Shown: piece after piece, positions 10,341-20,829 of the stretch | How positions within the stretch are numbered: the stretch's first letter is position 1 | Layout: every line of letters begins with the position of its first letter | Source of the DNA: Anodontia alba | Lineage: Eukaryota > Mollusca > Bivalvia > Lucinida > Lucinidae | Length of the DNA stretch: 64,000 nt | Assembly: GCA_964016985.1 (NCBI GenBank) | Contig: OZ024837.1 | Location: 36,958,591 to 37,022,590, forward strand | Reading direction: 5' to 3' | Program-made: the position numbers and the translations under genes | Notes under the pieces: model-generated | Seen by the model: only the letters and a program-made list of their open reading frames with translations | What the model was told of the DNA's origin: nothing | The model's database searches: none

Positions 10341-10732
10341 AAGTGTTTGCTTTGGATCTGAGCAATAGTGTTATAAAGATGTTGGGGTGCATACGGATAA
10401 ATCTGATGATTTTTGCCCTTTAAGTAATGGAACAGTCATGATTTAAATTGTGCATGAATTCTCAAAATTTAAGATGCCCATTGAATTTAAAGATGACATC
10501 ACTGAAAAATTGACATAAAAAAATTTACTTCAATTTCAAAAAATGTTCATTTGCCTGGCACTTTTCACAGAAAAAGTAACTTTGCAAACTTTTATTATGA
10601 TTTAATGCAGAACCATTTGTCAAAACTACCTTTTCATTTAAAATAAAACACCAAGTAAACAGCGCCTTTCTTAGTGATGGCAAAAGGATAGTAGTGCTAT
10701 GCACTCAAAGTTAGAAAGCGAAAAATACTTAC

Positions 10733-10955
10733 AGAGGTATAGAGATGCAGCTTCTTCTTCACCAATTGATAATATTTACAATATGTATCATGTTCATGTT
10801 TAATATGTGGTATATTAGTCCTAGATTCTTTAGCAGGTGGAGGTGGGAGGGGTAATTCCCACTCAAAACTAGGTGAAAGTCTGTGAGACACAGTGGGAGA
10901 AGCTGTTGCTAGGTTAGGCAAATGTAGGTCAGCTTCTGAAGAGCCTTGACGTACC
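10733..10955 (-). CDS. Gene A exon 7
   Basis: A 223-base exon, phase 2 in and phase 0 out, with acceptor CATTTTCAG and a consensus donor TCT|GTAAGT. It encodes residues 293-367: VRQGSSEADLHLPNLATASP, then a proline run (PLPPPP) near residues 328-333, then HDTYCKYYQLVKKKLHLYTS. The proline run could bind SH3 or WW domains, which is an inference. The protein must continue past this exon. The only following exon I can offer is the weak candidate at 8594-8755. Confidence 0.83.
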
Positions 10956-10999
10956 CTGAAAATGATGCACAAAACTAGAAATGTGTTTGTAAAGAACTA

Positions 11000-11446
11000 C
11001 CATAAATTCCTAAAATTTTGAACGCTTTATTCCATACTCTTTTTGGCCTAAATTTTGCTTTTTATGCAGTAGGTTCTTAACCCATTGTAGTCTGGTTACC
11101 CCTACAAGGGTAACTGGCAAACAATGCAGACCCAGATCAGACGCCACATTCTGTGGTGTCTGATATGGGTCTGCACTGTTTGCCAATTAGCAAATAGTTT
11201 ACCCATTTTTCTCTAGAAATATCTAAATCTCAGAACTGGATGTACCTAAAATTGAAATTGGACTCTTCCAATATATAGTGTGGGAGAATCTATTCAGTCT
11301 ACAATGGGTTAAAATGTAGTGGAATGGCAAACACTATAGTCACTGATCAGACTGCATCATTAGGAGCAGTATGACCTTGGTCTGCAGTGTTTATATATAC
11401 CATTTTGTCAAACACCTTGGTGTATGAAATTTTAGGACATTTATTG
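11000..11446 (+). mobile_element. Family H MITE interrupted by PB-B
   Basis: H family ends CNGTAAATGTCCTAAAATTT, inverted, with TA on both sides (10998-10999, 11447-11448). The two halves, 11000-11080 and 11313-11446, join to the sequence seen uninterrupted at 60016-60236. Confidence 0.8.
11081..11308 (+). mobile_element. PB-B MITE with TTAA duplication, nested in H
   Basis: Ends CCCATTGTAG / CTACAATGGG, with TTAA on both sides (11077-11080 and 11309-11312). The host family has a single TTAA at this place. 228 bases, non-coding. TTAA duplication and CCC-type ends fit a piggyBac-like MITE. Confidence 0.88.
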
Positions 11447-11449
11447 TAT

Positions 11450-11640
11450 TCCGCCAACTTTAAGCTTGTCCATACAAAATGTCAAAGTTAAAGAGGGGCA
11501 TAACTCTCGCAAGACCTGGCTCAAATAGTTACTGAGATATCTTGCTGACAAATAAAGTGTGACGAATGAACAAAGGGCCCAAAAACAAAATGGACCTCCA
11601 ATTTCTTCAAAGTTGGGGCCAAAACAAAAAAAATGGTTCA
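11450..11640 (+). repeat. Retroposon-like fragment
   Basis: GAGGGGCATAACTCTCGCAA, TGACGAATGAACAAAGGGCC and CAAAGTTGGGGCCAAAAC are phrases typical of old dispersed retroposon tails in invertebrates, from general knowledge. There is no second copy in the window and no coding capacity. Confidence 0.4.
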
Positions 11641-11908
11641 AATTACTACAGGAATTAACAGCCTGATCCAGTCTGCTAAATGTTTGTTGTCAGTTTTAAA
11701 ATTCTCAACCCACTTTGAAAAACATTGGGGGCCAATATGCATATACAGTTTATATACCATATTTCTTTTATATTTTCAGATGAAATACTGACATTTCTCA
11801 GTGAAATGAAAATCAATAATGAAATAATTTCATTGTTGTCTTTCAATGTTATCAAACTTAAACTTCTGAGAATTGTTCAAATTTTTTCTTTGGTGGCTGA
11901 CTGAAAAG

Positions 11909-12190
11909 TAACTAGTAACAGGGTTTCCGGAGAAAACAGATGTCCCCCACAGTGAATTTTCAGTTTTTCTACAGCTGGGACCTTGAAATAAGGTCAAGGT
12001 CTCCAAAATATAATCAGTTCTTTATGTTCCAATAATATATCCATGAAAATTTGGTAAGAATCCAATCACTGGTTCACCACTAGATGTTGTGCAGGCAAAA
12101 AAGTGTCACGTCAATGGGATCCGCACAAAAAGCAATATGTCCCCTCTCCCTTAGGTGAAGGGGGGTGGGGGGGAGGGGGAAGGGGCATAA
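11909..12190 (+). repeat. Dispersed repeat X, copy 2
   Basis: Aligns along its length with 529-820. The 3' part has a G-rich expansion (AGGTGAAGGGGGGTGGGGGG) not present in copy 1. Confidence 0.6.
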
Positions 12191-12224
12191 TGATATTTGT
12201 TAGAAAGTGTGCTATGTATGTTTG

Positions 12225-12420
12225 GCAGATGACATTTTGAAATATTTTTCTTATTTTTTGCAGCAAATGGGTTTTGACATTTCATGCAAATTGTCTCCTC
12301 AGGAGACAATTTGCATGAAATGTCAAAGCCTACATTTATAGAAAAATAAGAAAAATATCATCAGTTTGTCATCTGATGAATTTGCCCATGGGGTGGTAAA
12401 GGACAGCCCTTAAAGTGCCA
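12225..12420 (+). mobile_element. PB-C palindromic MITE
   Basis: GCAGATGACATTTTGAAATA, the core TGCAAATTGTCTCC/GGAGACAATTTGCA with TTTGACATTTCATG arms, then TTTGTCATCTGATGAATTTG. The terminal TTAA sites are not clear. Confidence 0.65.
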
Positions 12421-12535
12421 AGCAAAACTGTAGCAGACAACAATCTGAATTTTTTCATTTTTTTACACAGACAAAAAGGCTTGACATTTCATATGAATCT
12501 TCAATATCACAGATTACTCTGACAAACAGTATATA

Positions 12536-12640
12536 ATGATGATAGTTTGTGTTTTACATCCTTTTCAACATTATTTAAGTCATATTGAAATGATGGAAGG
12601 GTGATAATGAAAAGCTCTGTGCAATGACAAACAATATATA
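12536..12640 (-). repeat. SINE-2 body fragment
   Basis: GATGATAGTTTGTGTTTTAC and GAAGGGTGATAATGAAAAGC match the body of SINE-2 (21653-21838). The tRNA-like head is missing. Confidence 0.5.
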
Positions 12641-12676
12641 GGCCAAACAAAGCAAAAATGTGTCTTCGGGCAAATG

Positions 12677-12965
12677 CATTACAAAAAACACGCCTATTCA
12701 AATATATTGAAAATTTCACCACCAAAAAAAACTGAAAGTTATCAGATAAAAATTCTGGTATTTTTCATATTTCTGCTCAAAACATAGATTGTGGGTACTC
12801 GTTAGAACCCCCTTGGTGAGGCGGTTCTAATGAGTACCCACAATCTCTGTTTTTGAGCAGAAATAAGAAAAATAATGTATACCTCTGTAAACCCCAGTTT
12901 TACTAAGTAAAAGTGCGGTTTTAGGGGGTTTAAATTATATAGGTACATTGTATGTTTTCGTGATG
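12677..12965 (+). mobile_element. M1 MITE
   Basis: CATTACAAAAAACACGCC to CGTGATG with the full internal layout of M1. Flanks AAATG and GTGAA show no duplication. Confidence 0.8.
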
Positions 12966-13167
12966 GTGAACAGCGAAGGCCCAGATCAGTTTGTTCATAC
13001 AGGCAGTCTGATCTAGCCTTCCCTGTCAGCTAACAGAATCTTTGGATACTGTAGAATGTATAAATGGAGAGCAAAAGCATGAATGATACTTTGTACATGT
13101 GCAGGATGATCTGAGTCTGGGCATTCTGCACATATTTGAAGGCACTTCTTGCTTGATGTGGCCCATA
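12966..13167 (+). repeat. R2 dispersed repeat
   Basis: GAAGGCCCAGATCAG, CAGTCTGATCTAGCCTTCCC and ACATGTGCAGGATGATCTG, ending before TGTGGCCCAT. R2 relatives lie at 17491-17727, 34887-35310 and 52290-52530. Confidence 0.55.
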
Positions 13168-13182
13168 TAGAGCACTACCTTG

Positions 13183-13481
13183 TTTGTGTTGAGGTTTTAC
13201 GGCCCAGTCAACCCAATGGGGTCATGTTGAGCGTGGTCAGTTTACCTAACCACACATTTACTGGGCAGGCTTAGTCCTCTAAGCGGTTAACCAGTATTGT
13301 TCACATTCGTTCGCCAGAAACTGACAACTGCCCTTCTTGAATCAGCGGAAGGGAGAGAATGACCGTAGAAAAGATTCCATGATCAATCTCCACGAAAGAA
13401 TGTTGCCGACCTCGGCGGGGGTTGAACCCGCGACCTCCTGGTCTCCACACGGACGGCGCATCCAACTGAGCCACCGAGGCC
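13183..13481 (-). mobile_element. SINE-1, full length, 14-b target duplication
   Basis: A minus-strand tRNA-derived SINE. The head is at 13481-13413, with box A TGGCTCAGTTGG (complement at 13462-13473) and box B GGTTCAACC (within 13418-13428). The body contains GCCAGAAACTGACAACTG on the plus strand, and the tail is (CAAA)-like. It is flanked by identical AGAGCACTACCTTG at 13169-13182 and 13482-13495, the signature of LINE-driven insertion. Confidence 0.92.
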
Positions 13482-13485
13482 AGAG

Positions 13486-13528
13486 CACTACCTTGACAAG
13501 TGAGTAATTGGGCTCTGAAGGGATAGTA
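13486..13528 (-). pseudogene. Duplicate of exon 6 end, part 1
   Basis: CACTACCTTGACAAGTGAGT and the following bases match the donor end of gene A exon 6 (from 13949). Together with 13915-13935 it covers about 55 bases. The donor CAAG|GTAGTG is still intact, so cryptic use is possible. Confidence 0.78.
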
Positions 13529-13914
13529 CAGTCAGCCCTCTTTATACTGACATTCGATGTAATGACAAAATTTGTTATAATGACAATTAGAATGGAACGA
13601 TTCCTTAGCTCAAAATGAGGTAGACAATTAGAGATATTCAGTAACATTGTATTTAATAATCCAAGAAACATATGTTGTGGATATTTGTTAGAATTGCCTC
13701 ACTGAGGCAATTCTAACAAATATCCACAACATGTTTCTTGGTGTGAGGCAATTCTAACAAATATCCACACATATGTTTCTTGGAGTAAATAAGGGGAAAA
13801 AGGCTTTTCAACATCTATAATCCTGGTACATGTTGCGATTCTATATAGCGGCAGATCCTTTTTAACAGCAATATCCTGGGGGACTAATGCTATTGTTACA
13901 ACCAGGGTGCTCTG
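13529..13914. mobile_element. TA-flanked MITE inside the exon 6 duplicate
   Basis: Left end CAGTCAGCCCTCTTTATACT; the right end is the complement of CAGAGCACCCTGGTTGTAAC. TA is at 13527-13528 and 13915-13916. The centre holds TTAGAATTGCCTCACTGAGG with its complement, followed by a partial second copy of one arm. Confidence 0.82.
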
Positions 13915-13954
13915 TAGATACTGCAAGTCTGACAAACAATATATAAATCACTAC

Positions 13955-14122
13955 CTTGAAAAGCGAGCAACTGGGCTCTGTAGGGGCGGTAGATACTGCA
14001 AGTCATCGGGATGAACTCTCTGTTGAGGAATGCGTTGAGGAGGCTGCGTTAGGTCCTTCACTGTGGGCACTCCTGTTGTCCACTGCATCTGTATGATGCC
14101 AAAACTGGCCAGACCAGCTGAC
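13955..14122 (-). CDS. Gene A exon 6
   Basis: A 168-base exon, phase 2 in and phase 2 out, with acceptor TTTACACAG and donor TCAAG|GTAGTG. It encodes residues 237-292. Visible stretches are SAGLASFGIIQMQWTTG, a Pro/Gln-rich part (TQPPQRIPQQRVHP) and DDLQYLPPLQSPVARFS. The last roughly 55 bases, including the donor, occur again just beyond the donor at 13486-13528 plus 13915-13935 as a decayed duplicate that now holds a transposon. The exon itself is intact and in frame. Confidence 0.87.
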
Positions 14123-14261
14123 CTGTGTAAATCATTACAATACAACAGAATTACAACACAACAGATTTACAACATAAAAACTGGACAGCTTTAAGCCATA
14201 CACTGCTTTCTCAAACCATATCCCTGCTTTTAACGCTTTAATAGCATGCTGGGTAAAGATT

Positions 14262-14454
14262 TCAGCAGATGGCATTTTGGAATATTTTTTCTTATTTTCC
14301 CCAGAAAAATAGATGACATTTTGTAAGGAGCCAATTTGAATATAATGGCATTCTATTTTCTAAGCAGACAATTTGCATGAAATGTCAAATCTTATTTTCT
14401 AGGAAAATATCATCAATCATCTGCTGAATTTGCCTATAGTATACTAAACGTTAA
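14262..14454 (+). repeat. Diverged PB-C MITE
   Basis: CAGATGGCATTTTGGAATAT at the left and CAATCATCTGCTGAATTTGC at the right, with a decayed core (AGACAATTTGCATGAAATGT) and TTAA after ACTAAACG. Confidence 0.6.
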
Positions 14455-14891
14455 TAAGCTCCATTACCCACCACTTACTCATTTATAGATATAACAGGTT
14501 CTTTTAAATCATCTTAAATGTCAACCACGTAACTTTAAGTTTTTTACTATATACACGTAATGCAGCCCATTCTCCGACAAACATCAAATATTTTAGCAAG
14601 GCTACCCATACCAAAATTCAAGCAGCCTCAGGCACTACATGTATAATTGGATAAAAACTGGGTCAGTGACTATAAAGAGAAGTGGTTTGCCGATGAACAA
14701 TGGACTGAAAGAATATATTATGACTCAGGTGAGCTAAAATCTCTTCCAATATGATTCTTTTAAATCTGTGAGAGCAGATGTTTACAACAACTTCAAATCT
14801 TAAAGCGTGATGGTTGGACAGACAGACAGGAGCTAATCACAGTGCTTCCTGATTGTTGTCATGGATACATAAATAAAGAAAGAAGTCTTAC

Positions 14892-14965
14892 TCATTTTGC
14901 GTATGCACTGCCAATTTTCCAGGAACAGGCTCTATTCTATGGCGGCCATCACCTGATGTTGGAAC
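14892..14965 (-). CDS. Gene A exon 5
   Basis: A 74-base exon, phase 0 in and phase 2 out, with acceptor TTTCATTTAG and a strong donor GA|GTAAGA. It encodes residues 213-236 (VPTSGDGRHRIEPVPGKLAV then HTQN). It is proline- and glycine-containing and probably a linker. The reading frame matches both neighbours. The intron upstream of it (higher coordinates) carries the 1.7 kb minisatellite at 15355-17070. Confidence 0.8.
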
Positions 14966-15136
14966 CTAAATGAAAGAAGAAAAAAATGACATGTTAGCCA
15001 TTTACTCTTCCATTAAATGTAATATTGTCTAAATATCAGAATGTTAGCCATTTGCCCTTCCCTAGAGAGTTCATCTGTTTGATTTTGAGTTTTTACTTAA
15101 CAATGTAACAGTCATGTTGAGCTGGTTCCTGGTGTG

Positions 15137-15372
15137 TTTGTTTGTGTTGAGGTTTTATGGCCAAGTCAACCCAATGGGTTCAAGTCCAGCGCAGTCAGTT
15201 TACCTAACCACATATTTACTGGGCAGGCTTAGTCCTCTAAGGGGTTAACCAGTATTGTGCACATTCTTTCGCCAGAAACTGACAACTACCCTTCTTGAAT
15301 CAGCAGAAGGGAGAGAATGACCGTAGAAAATATTTCATGATCAATCTCCATGAAAGGATGTTGCCAACCTTG
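15137..15372 (-). mobile_element. SINE-1, 5'-truncated
   Basis: Starts TTTGTTTGTGTTGAGG (the tail, on the minus strand) and matches the SINE-1 body to CTCCATGAAAGGATG. The tRNA head is missing. TGGTGTGT on either side is a possible 8-base target duplication. Confidence 0.75.
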
Positions 15373-17070
15373 GTGTGTGATATTGGCCAAGTATCAGCAT
15401 GGTTAGCCCTGTATCCTTCCCTGGAGTGTTGTACTGGCCAAATATCAGCATGATTAGCCATTTACCATTCCCTAGAGTGTGATATTGGTCTAATGTCAGC
15501 ATGGTTAGCAATTTACCCTTCCCTGGAGTGTGATACTGGTCAAACAGCAGCATGGCTAGCCATTTACCCTTTCCTGAAATGTGACATTGGCCAAATACCA
15601 GCATGATTAGCCAGTTACGCTTCCTAGGACTGTGATATTCACCAAATATCGGCATGGTAAGCTATTTTCTCTTCCCTGAAGTGTGATACTGGCCAAGCAT
15701 AAGCATTGTTAGCTATTCCCTCTTCCCTGAATTGTAATACTGGCCAAATATCAGCATGATTAGCCATTTACTTTTCCCTGGAGTATGGTATTTGCCAATA
15801 TCAGCATGGCTAGCTATTCACCCTTCCTTGGAAAGTGATATTGGCCAAATATCAGCCTGGTTAGCCATTTACCTTTCCCTGTCAGATACTGGCACAATAT
15901 CAGCATGGTTAGCCATTTACTCTTCACTGGAGTGGGATACTGACCAAATATTAGCATTGTTAGCATTTTCCTTCTCTGGAGATTTGTATCATGTAAATAT
16001 CAGCATGGTAAGCCATTCACCCTTCCCTTGAGTGTATACTGAGAAAATATCAGCATGATTAGCCATTTACCTTTCCCTGAGTCAGAAACTGGCCTATTAT
16101 CAGCATGGTTAGCCATTCACCCTTCCCCAGAATGTGATATTGGCCAAATATCAGCATTGTTAGCTATGTACTTTTCCTGAGTCATACTGGCCAAATATTA
16201 GCATGGTTAGACATTTACTCTTCCCTGGAGTGTAATATTCGCCAAATATCAGCATGGTTAGCCATTTACCCTTCTCTGGAGTGTGATAATAGCTGAATAC
16301 CAGCATGGTTAGCTATTCAACCGTCCCTGGAGTGTGATACTGGCCAAATATCAATATAATTAGCCATTTACCTTTACCTGAATCAGATACTGGCCAAATA
16401 TAATCATTGTTAGCCATTTATCATTCCCCGGAGAATAATATTGGCCAAATATCAGCATGGTTAGCCAGTTACCCTTCTCTGGAGTGTGATATATTAGCCA
16501 AATATCAGCATGGGTAGCCAATCACCCATCCCTAGAGTGTGATATTTGCCAAATATCAGCATGGTTTGCCATTACCTTTCCCTGTCAGATACTAGCCAAA
16601 TATCAGCATGGCTAGCCAGTTACCTTTTTTTGGAATGCGATATTAGCCAACTATCAGCATGGGTAGCCATTCACCCTTCCCCAGAGTGTGATATCTGCCA
16701 AATATCAGCATGGTTTGCCATTACCTTTCCCTGAGTTAGATACTAGCCAAATATCAGCATGGCTAGCCGTTTACTCTTCCCTGGAGTGTGATATTGGCCA
16801 AAATAAGCATGGCTAGCCACTTACACTTCTCTGGAGTGCAATATTGACCAAATATCAGCATGCTTAGCATTTACCTTTCTCTGGAGTGTAATATTGGCCA
16901 AATTGAATTATTACTATTATTGTGGTCCAACACCTTGCATTGTATAGTTGCAATAAATACAATTAAAACAATTGGCCTAATATCAGCATGGTTAGCCATT
17001 TAAATTTCCTTGGAGTGTGATACTGACCAAATATCAGCAAGTTTTTTGCCAAATATCAACACGGCTGGCA
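15355..17070. repeat. Minisatellite, about 51-52 b unit, 1.7 kb
   Basis: About 33 units built on ATATCAGCATGGTTAGCCAT, TTACCCTTCCCTGGAGTG and TGATATTGGCCAA. It lies in the intron between gene A exons 5 and 4. Units vary by small indels, and a short unrelated insertion interrupts the array near 16900-16975. Confidence 0.93.
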
Positions 17071-17107
17071 ATTTAAAGAAATGTGTCTGGAACCCTGGAT
17101 AAAAATA

Positions 17108-17474
17108 CAGTCAAACTTCAATGGCTCAAACGTCTTTTGGACCATGGAGATTTGTTCTAGACGTCGGTATTTTGAGCTACTGATGGTTAATCACAGCACC
17201 AGGACAGGAGGCAAATGAGGATAATTTAAGGATATCTTTTTCATCTACTATAAAATAATGGTACCCTGACTGTACTCATCAGAATCACCTAAATGAGGCT
17301 ATTCTAATGAGCACACACATCATACATTTTCAATATCATCTATGAAAATTTCCCTAAAATATCCTTAAATATTTGTTTCCTTAAGCTATCAGAAGAACTT
17401 TCTAGCCACTAAGAAACAAGTTCAAACAGCAACAGTGAACAAGCCATCGGTGTTCGAGTCATTAAGTTTTACAG
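17108..17474. mobile_element. TA-flanked pogo-like MITE
   Basis: Left end CAGTCAAACTTCAATGGCTC; the right end is the complement of CTGTAAAACTTAATGACTCG. TA is at 17106-17107 and 17475-17476. A central half-palindrome around CATCAGAATCACCTAAATGA resembles the shared GTACTCATTAGAAG core. Related to M4. Confidence 0.72.
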
Positions 17475-17490
17475 TATTATATGCTTAACT

Positions 17491-17727
17491 GGACCAAGCA
17501 AGGCTTAAACAAGTCTTCAGGCATATGCTGATAGCAAAGGCTAAGATCAGCCTGTGCATCCATGCAGTCTGATAAGGGCCTTCACTGTCAGCAAAGAAAA
17601 TCAATGGATACTGTAGAATGTTTCAAAGGAGAACAAATCCCCATATGAGACTTTACCCATGTGCAGGATGATATGAATCTGCACATTTTGCTCATGCCTG
17701 AAGTCACTTTTTCCCTTGATGCAGCCC
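17491..17727 (+). repeat. R2 dispersed repeat next to exon 4
   Basis: AAGATCAGCCTGTGCATCCA, AATGGATACTGTAGAATG and CATGTGCAGGATGATATGAA, ending CTTGATGCAGCCC, about 8 bases from the exon 4 donor. Confidence 0.55.
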
Positions 17728-17734
17728 AACTAAC

Positions 17735-17925
17735 CTTTTCTCCTACTCTGACTGTCTGCAACAATCTGGTTCCTGCTTCACCAGGAAGCATTGGCAAGTC
17801 AGAGGCAAAGTAAGATATCGGCGGTAAACTTGTATGCTTCAGTTTACCCTGAGCCAGCTCATGTTTGATCAACTCCATCTGATGTCTCTCTATGGCAGTC
17901 GGCAGTTCAAAAAACTTCCGCCAGT
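17735..17925 (-). CDS. Gene A exon 4
   Basis: A 191-base exon, phase 1 in and phase 0 out, with acceptor TATTCTCCAG and donor GAAAAG|GTTAGT. It encodes 63 full codons, residues 150-212, opening DWRKFFELPTAIERHQ. The segment ERHQMELIKHELAQGKLKH has the charge pattern of an amphipathic helix and is the most structured-looking part of the protein. A second part reads FASDLPMLPGEAGTRLL. This is one of the most secure gene A exons because it is long, open and flanked by good splice sites. A dispersed R2 repeat ends only about 8 bases into the downstream intron. Confidence 0.88.
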
Positions 17926-18039
17926 CTGGAGAATAGTAAAATTATATGAAGCAAAATTTGAGAAAATGCTTGCTTGTTTTTTGTTGTTTTTTTTGCATAG
18001 AGGTTTAATGTCACTTTTAACATTGTTTTGTTCATGTGC

Positions 18040-18240
18040 ATAGCTCCAGTTAAAGCATTTTTTTTTTTTTTTTTTCAAACCAAAAAGTATTGATATTTTT
18101 TTTTATTTCTCCACAGAAAGATATATTGTGGGTACTTATTAGAAGCCCTTCACTGAGGCACTTCTAATGAGTACCCACGTTTTTGTGGAGAAATAAGAAA
18201 AAACATTTATCTGAAACCACTTCTTACCTAGAGATACGAT
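18040..18240 (+). mobile_element. M2b palindromic MITE
   Basis: AAAAAGTATTGATATTTTTT, TTATTTCTCCACAGAAAGAT, the core GTACTTATTAGAAG paired with CTTCTAATGAGTACCCAC, then TTTGTGGAGAAATAAGAAAA. The core resembles M2 but the outer arms differ. Other copies are at 32520, 33420 and 33960. Confidence 0.65.
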
Positions 18241-18269
18241 TTTAGTATCACTATATTTAGGATAAATAC

Positions 18270-18785
18270 ATCCAATGTTTTGCTCAGATGTAGCGGTCCA
18301 ATATGTCTGCTTAGGCCTTGTTGTCCAATATGCTTTGCTCAGTCATGACTGTCCAAAATGTTTTCTTCAGGCAAGGCTTTCCAAAATGTTTTGCTCAGGA
18401 ATGGTTGTCCTATATATTTTGGTCCAGCATGATTGTCCTATTTTTGCTGAGGCATGGCTGATATATTTTGCTCAGGTATGCCTATCCAATATTTGTTTGT
18501 GCTCAGGCATGGCTGGCCAATGTTTTTTGTTCAGGCATGGCTGGCCAATGTTTTTTGTTCAGGCATGGCTGTCCAATACTTTTGCTCAGGCATGATTGTC
18601 TGATACTTTTTGCTCATACATGGCTGTCCAATTATTTTTTTTCTCAGACATAGCTGTCCAGTATTTTTTACTCTGTCAAGCCTGTACAATATTTTTTCTC
18701 AGACATTGCTGTCCAAATTTTTTTAATTTATTTTTTGCTCTGACATAGCAATCCAATATTTTTTGCTTAAGCTTGGCTGTCCTGA
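18270..18785. repeat. Minisatellite, about 28-32 b unit
   Basis: About 17 units of the type TTGCTCAGGCATGGCTGTCC followed by AATATTTT. It lies in the intron between gene A exons 4 and 3, ending about 35 bases before exon 3. Confidence 0.9.
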
Positions 18786-18818
18786 ATACTAAGGGTAAAT
18801 ATGGTTGGCATATAATAC

Positions 18819-18893
18819 CTTTTGGATGTTGTTTGTCACTACCCATGGACTCTTCCGATTTTACTGGCGACAGAGAGGCACCATATGGGTAAC
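18819..18893 (-). CDS. Gene A exon 3
   Basis: A 75-base exon, phase 1 in and phase 1 out, with acceptor TTATCCAG and donor AAAG|GTATTA. It encodes residues 124-148 (split Gly, then YPYGASLSPVKSEESMGSDK and QHPK). It is Ser/Pro/Lys-rich and probably disordered. LSPVK and the SEES region could be phosphorylation sites, which is an inference only. Its length is a multiple of three and its phases are equal, so skipping it would keep the frame. Confidence 0.8.
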
Positions 18894-19525
18894 CTGGATA
18901 AGAAAACAATAGTAACATGACAAAATGTTTATACTGTCCCTCTTAACCATCTGAACCCTAAATATCTTAAATGGACCCTTGGAATTAATGAACAGCCTTT
19001 TTTTTTTTTTGAATGGGATGTAGTCAACCAGCAGTTACCTTTAACTGTTGAGTGGGAGCAAATTCTTTCCTTTAAGAGTAGCCGTAAATTTTGAACTTGT
19101 TGAAAATCTGCCTCCAAGTTACCTATCCTACAGATTTCTGCATAATTTGCATTTAATTTTTACTATGGGAAAAAGTGTAAATATCTGATTTTTTAAACAA
19201 ATGACTAGAATAAAACTTTTTGTGCATATATGGTTTTGCAATAATGCATGCAAAAAATTGCAAATCTGCTTCTTCTGAGTAAGGTGCCAAGCAAAAAAAA
19301 GACTTTCTGAAAGATATTGAAAGCACAGTAGACAGCGGAGGATTCAGAGGGGGGTTCGATCCAACCGGACTCAAAATTTTATTTTCATTAGAAATATTGG
19401 ATAAATGATAAGTTTTGAGTACCGTATTTTCCTTAAATATTCACACCCTTGCTCTTCACTCTATACTTCTCTGCTACAACATTTTACTGCCTGTGAGTAT
19501 GTGTAAAACTGCTGAAAGAGTGGCA

Positions 19526-19589
19526 GTGTAGACCCTGATCAGATGCTGCATTCTGCAGCATCTGATCTGGGTCTACACTGTTTGCTAAG
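19526..19589. repeat. Isolated hairpin core
   Basis: CAGTGTAGACCCTGATCAG, ATGCTGCATTCTGCAGCAT, then the complement ending CTACACTGTTTGC. It is the PB-type core with little recognisable flanking element. Confidence 0.7.
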
Positions 19590-19868
19590 GTCTGTTTGTC
19601 TGAATACATAGAGTAAGTATGGTATTTTTATCAAATCAAACCCCTCAAGAATCATCATGGATCCATCCCTGTTTTTGGAAACACTGATATGAGCAAGGCT
19701 TCCACTCAATCTAAAACACTGGATAAATTTCCTTCGCTCTTTAACTTTTAGCATTCTCTGGGCAAATTCAGAAAATGACAAAATTCCTGATATTTTTGGG
19801 CCTGACATTTCAAGCAAGTTGTCTCCAGTTTGCTTTCTTGCATTTTCACTATTAGTGTAATTTAGTAC

Positions 19869-19941
19869 CTTTCCCTTTGTGGCTGAATTCTGACATATCC
19901 CGACCAATCCCTGAGTCCTGACCACTCAGTCGCTCCATAAT
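19869..19941 (-). CDS. Gene A exon 2
   Basis: A 73-base exon between a TTTTTCAG acceptor and an AAAG|GTACTA donor, phase 0 in and phase 1 out. It encodes IMERLSGQDSGIGRDMSEF and then SHKGK, residues 100-123. The QDSGIGRD stretch is a Ser/Gly turn-rich segment of the kind seen in regulatory linkers; I infer no function. The frame joins exons 1 and 3 without a break. The intron next to it holds a worn PB-C transposon copy and the usual hairpin at 19526-19589. Confidence 0.8.
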
Positions 19942-20014
19942 CTGAAAAAGAGAACAAATGAAATAGAAGCAATTTTATTATTTTTATATGTACTATCTAA
20001 AGATATAGCTCCAG

Positions 20015-20195
20015 ATAAGGCATGTTTTGCCACCTAAATATATGGATTTTTTTTCTTATTTCACCAATAAAACATAACTATTTTGTGGGTACTTGTTAGA
20101 AGTGCCTCATTAAGGCTCTTCTTATGAGTACCCGCACTATATGTTTTGTGCAGAAATAAGAAAATTATTGCATGGACACTCTATCTTAAGCTACA
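20015..20195 (+). repeat. M2-like palindromic repeat
   Basis: ATTTTGTGGGTACTTGTTAG, AAGTGCCTC with AGGCTCTTCTTATGAGTACC, flanked by TTCTTATTTC and AGAAATAAGAA. Confidence 0.6.
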
Positions 20196-20379
20196 GCTAA
20201 AGGAAAGGGAAAGAAAATTTCTTTATAAAGTTGGCACATGTGATGCTGACATTTTTCTCACAGACTGCATAAACTGTAGGACTGTACAGGGTTCCTCTAA
20301 TACCTGCTGCAAACAGCACATACCCAGTGTGATCAGAATCCTGACTGTCCGCCTAAGTGGATCTGCAGAAACCTTATAC

Positions 20380-20635
20380 TGTGCAACTTCTGCCTCCTCT
20401 CTCTTTGAAAAAGGAGGTAATAAATTACAACTCTGAGTTCTCTATCTCTGAAAAGGGAGGTAACAAATTACAAAATTCAGTTATCTCTCTCTTTGAAAAA
20501 GGAGGTAACAAATTACAACTTTGTGTACTCTCTGTTTGAAAAGGGAACAACAAATTACAACTGAGTACTCTCTCTCTGAAAAGAGAACCTACAAATTACA
20601 AATTTGATTACTCTCTCTTTGAGAGTATCCATTTA
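20380..20635. repeat. Minisatellite, about 45 b unit
   Basis: Five to six units with TCTCTCTCTTTGAAAA, GGAGGTAACAAATTACAA and CTCTGAGTTC. Confidence 0.88.
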
Positions 20636-20659
20636 CTGTAATTGTCTATTTATCAACTG

Positions 20660-20743
20660 CAGAGGACATGTTAAGGAGAAGTATTTGTTGATAATTCTGG
20701 GACACTTTGCTCCAGTTCTTCATAAAAACATACATTATGGGTG
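20660..20743 (+). repeat. M2 half element
   Basis: AGGACATGTTAAGGAGAAGT to TAAAAACATACATTATGGGT, i.e. the left arm of M2 only, about 85 bases before the M2 copy at 20830. Confidence 0.6.
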
Positions 20744-20829
20744 CACATGCTAGCCCAGGAGTGAAATTATGTTGACATACAATTCGTTTTGTGGATAATT
20801 TGATAAATTCTCTTATTACAAGAGCAAAA

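Noticed and set aside
13413..13481. Possible tRNA gene on the minus strand
   Set aside because: Box A and box B are present, but it continues into the SINE-1 body and has target duplications; it is the head of a SINE.
15355..17070. CRISPR-like array
   Set aside because: The repeats are contiguous and degenerate with no unique spacers of constant length; it is an intronic minisatellite in animal DNA.
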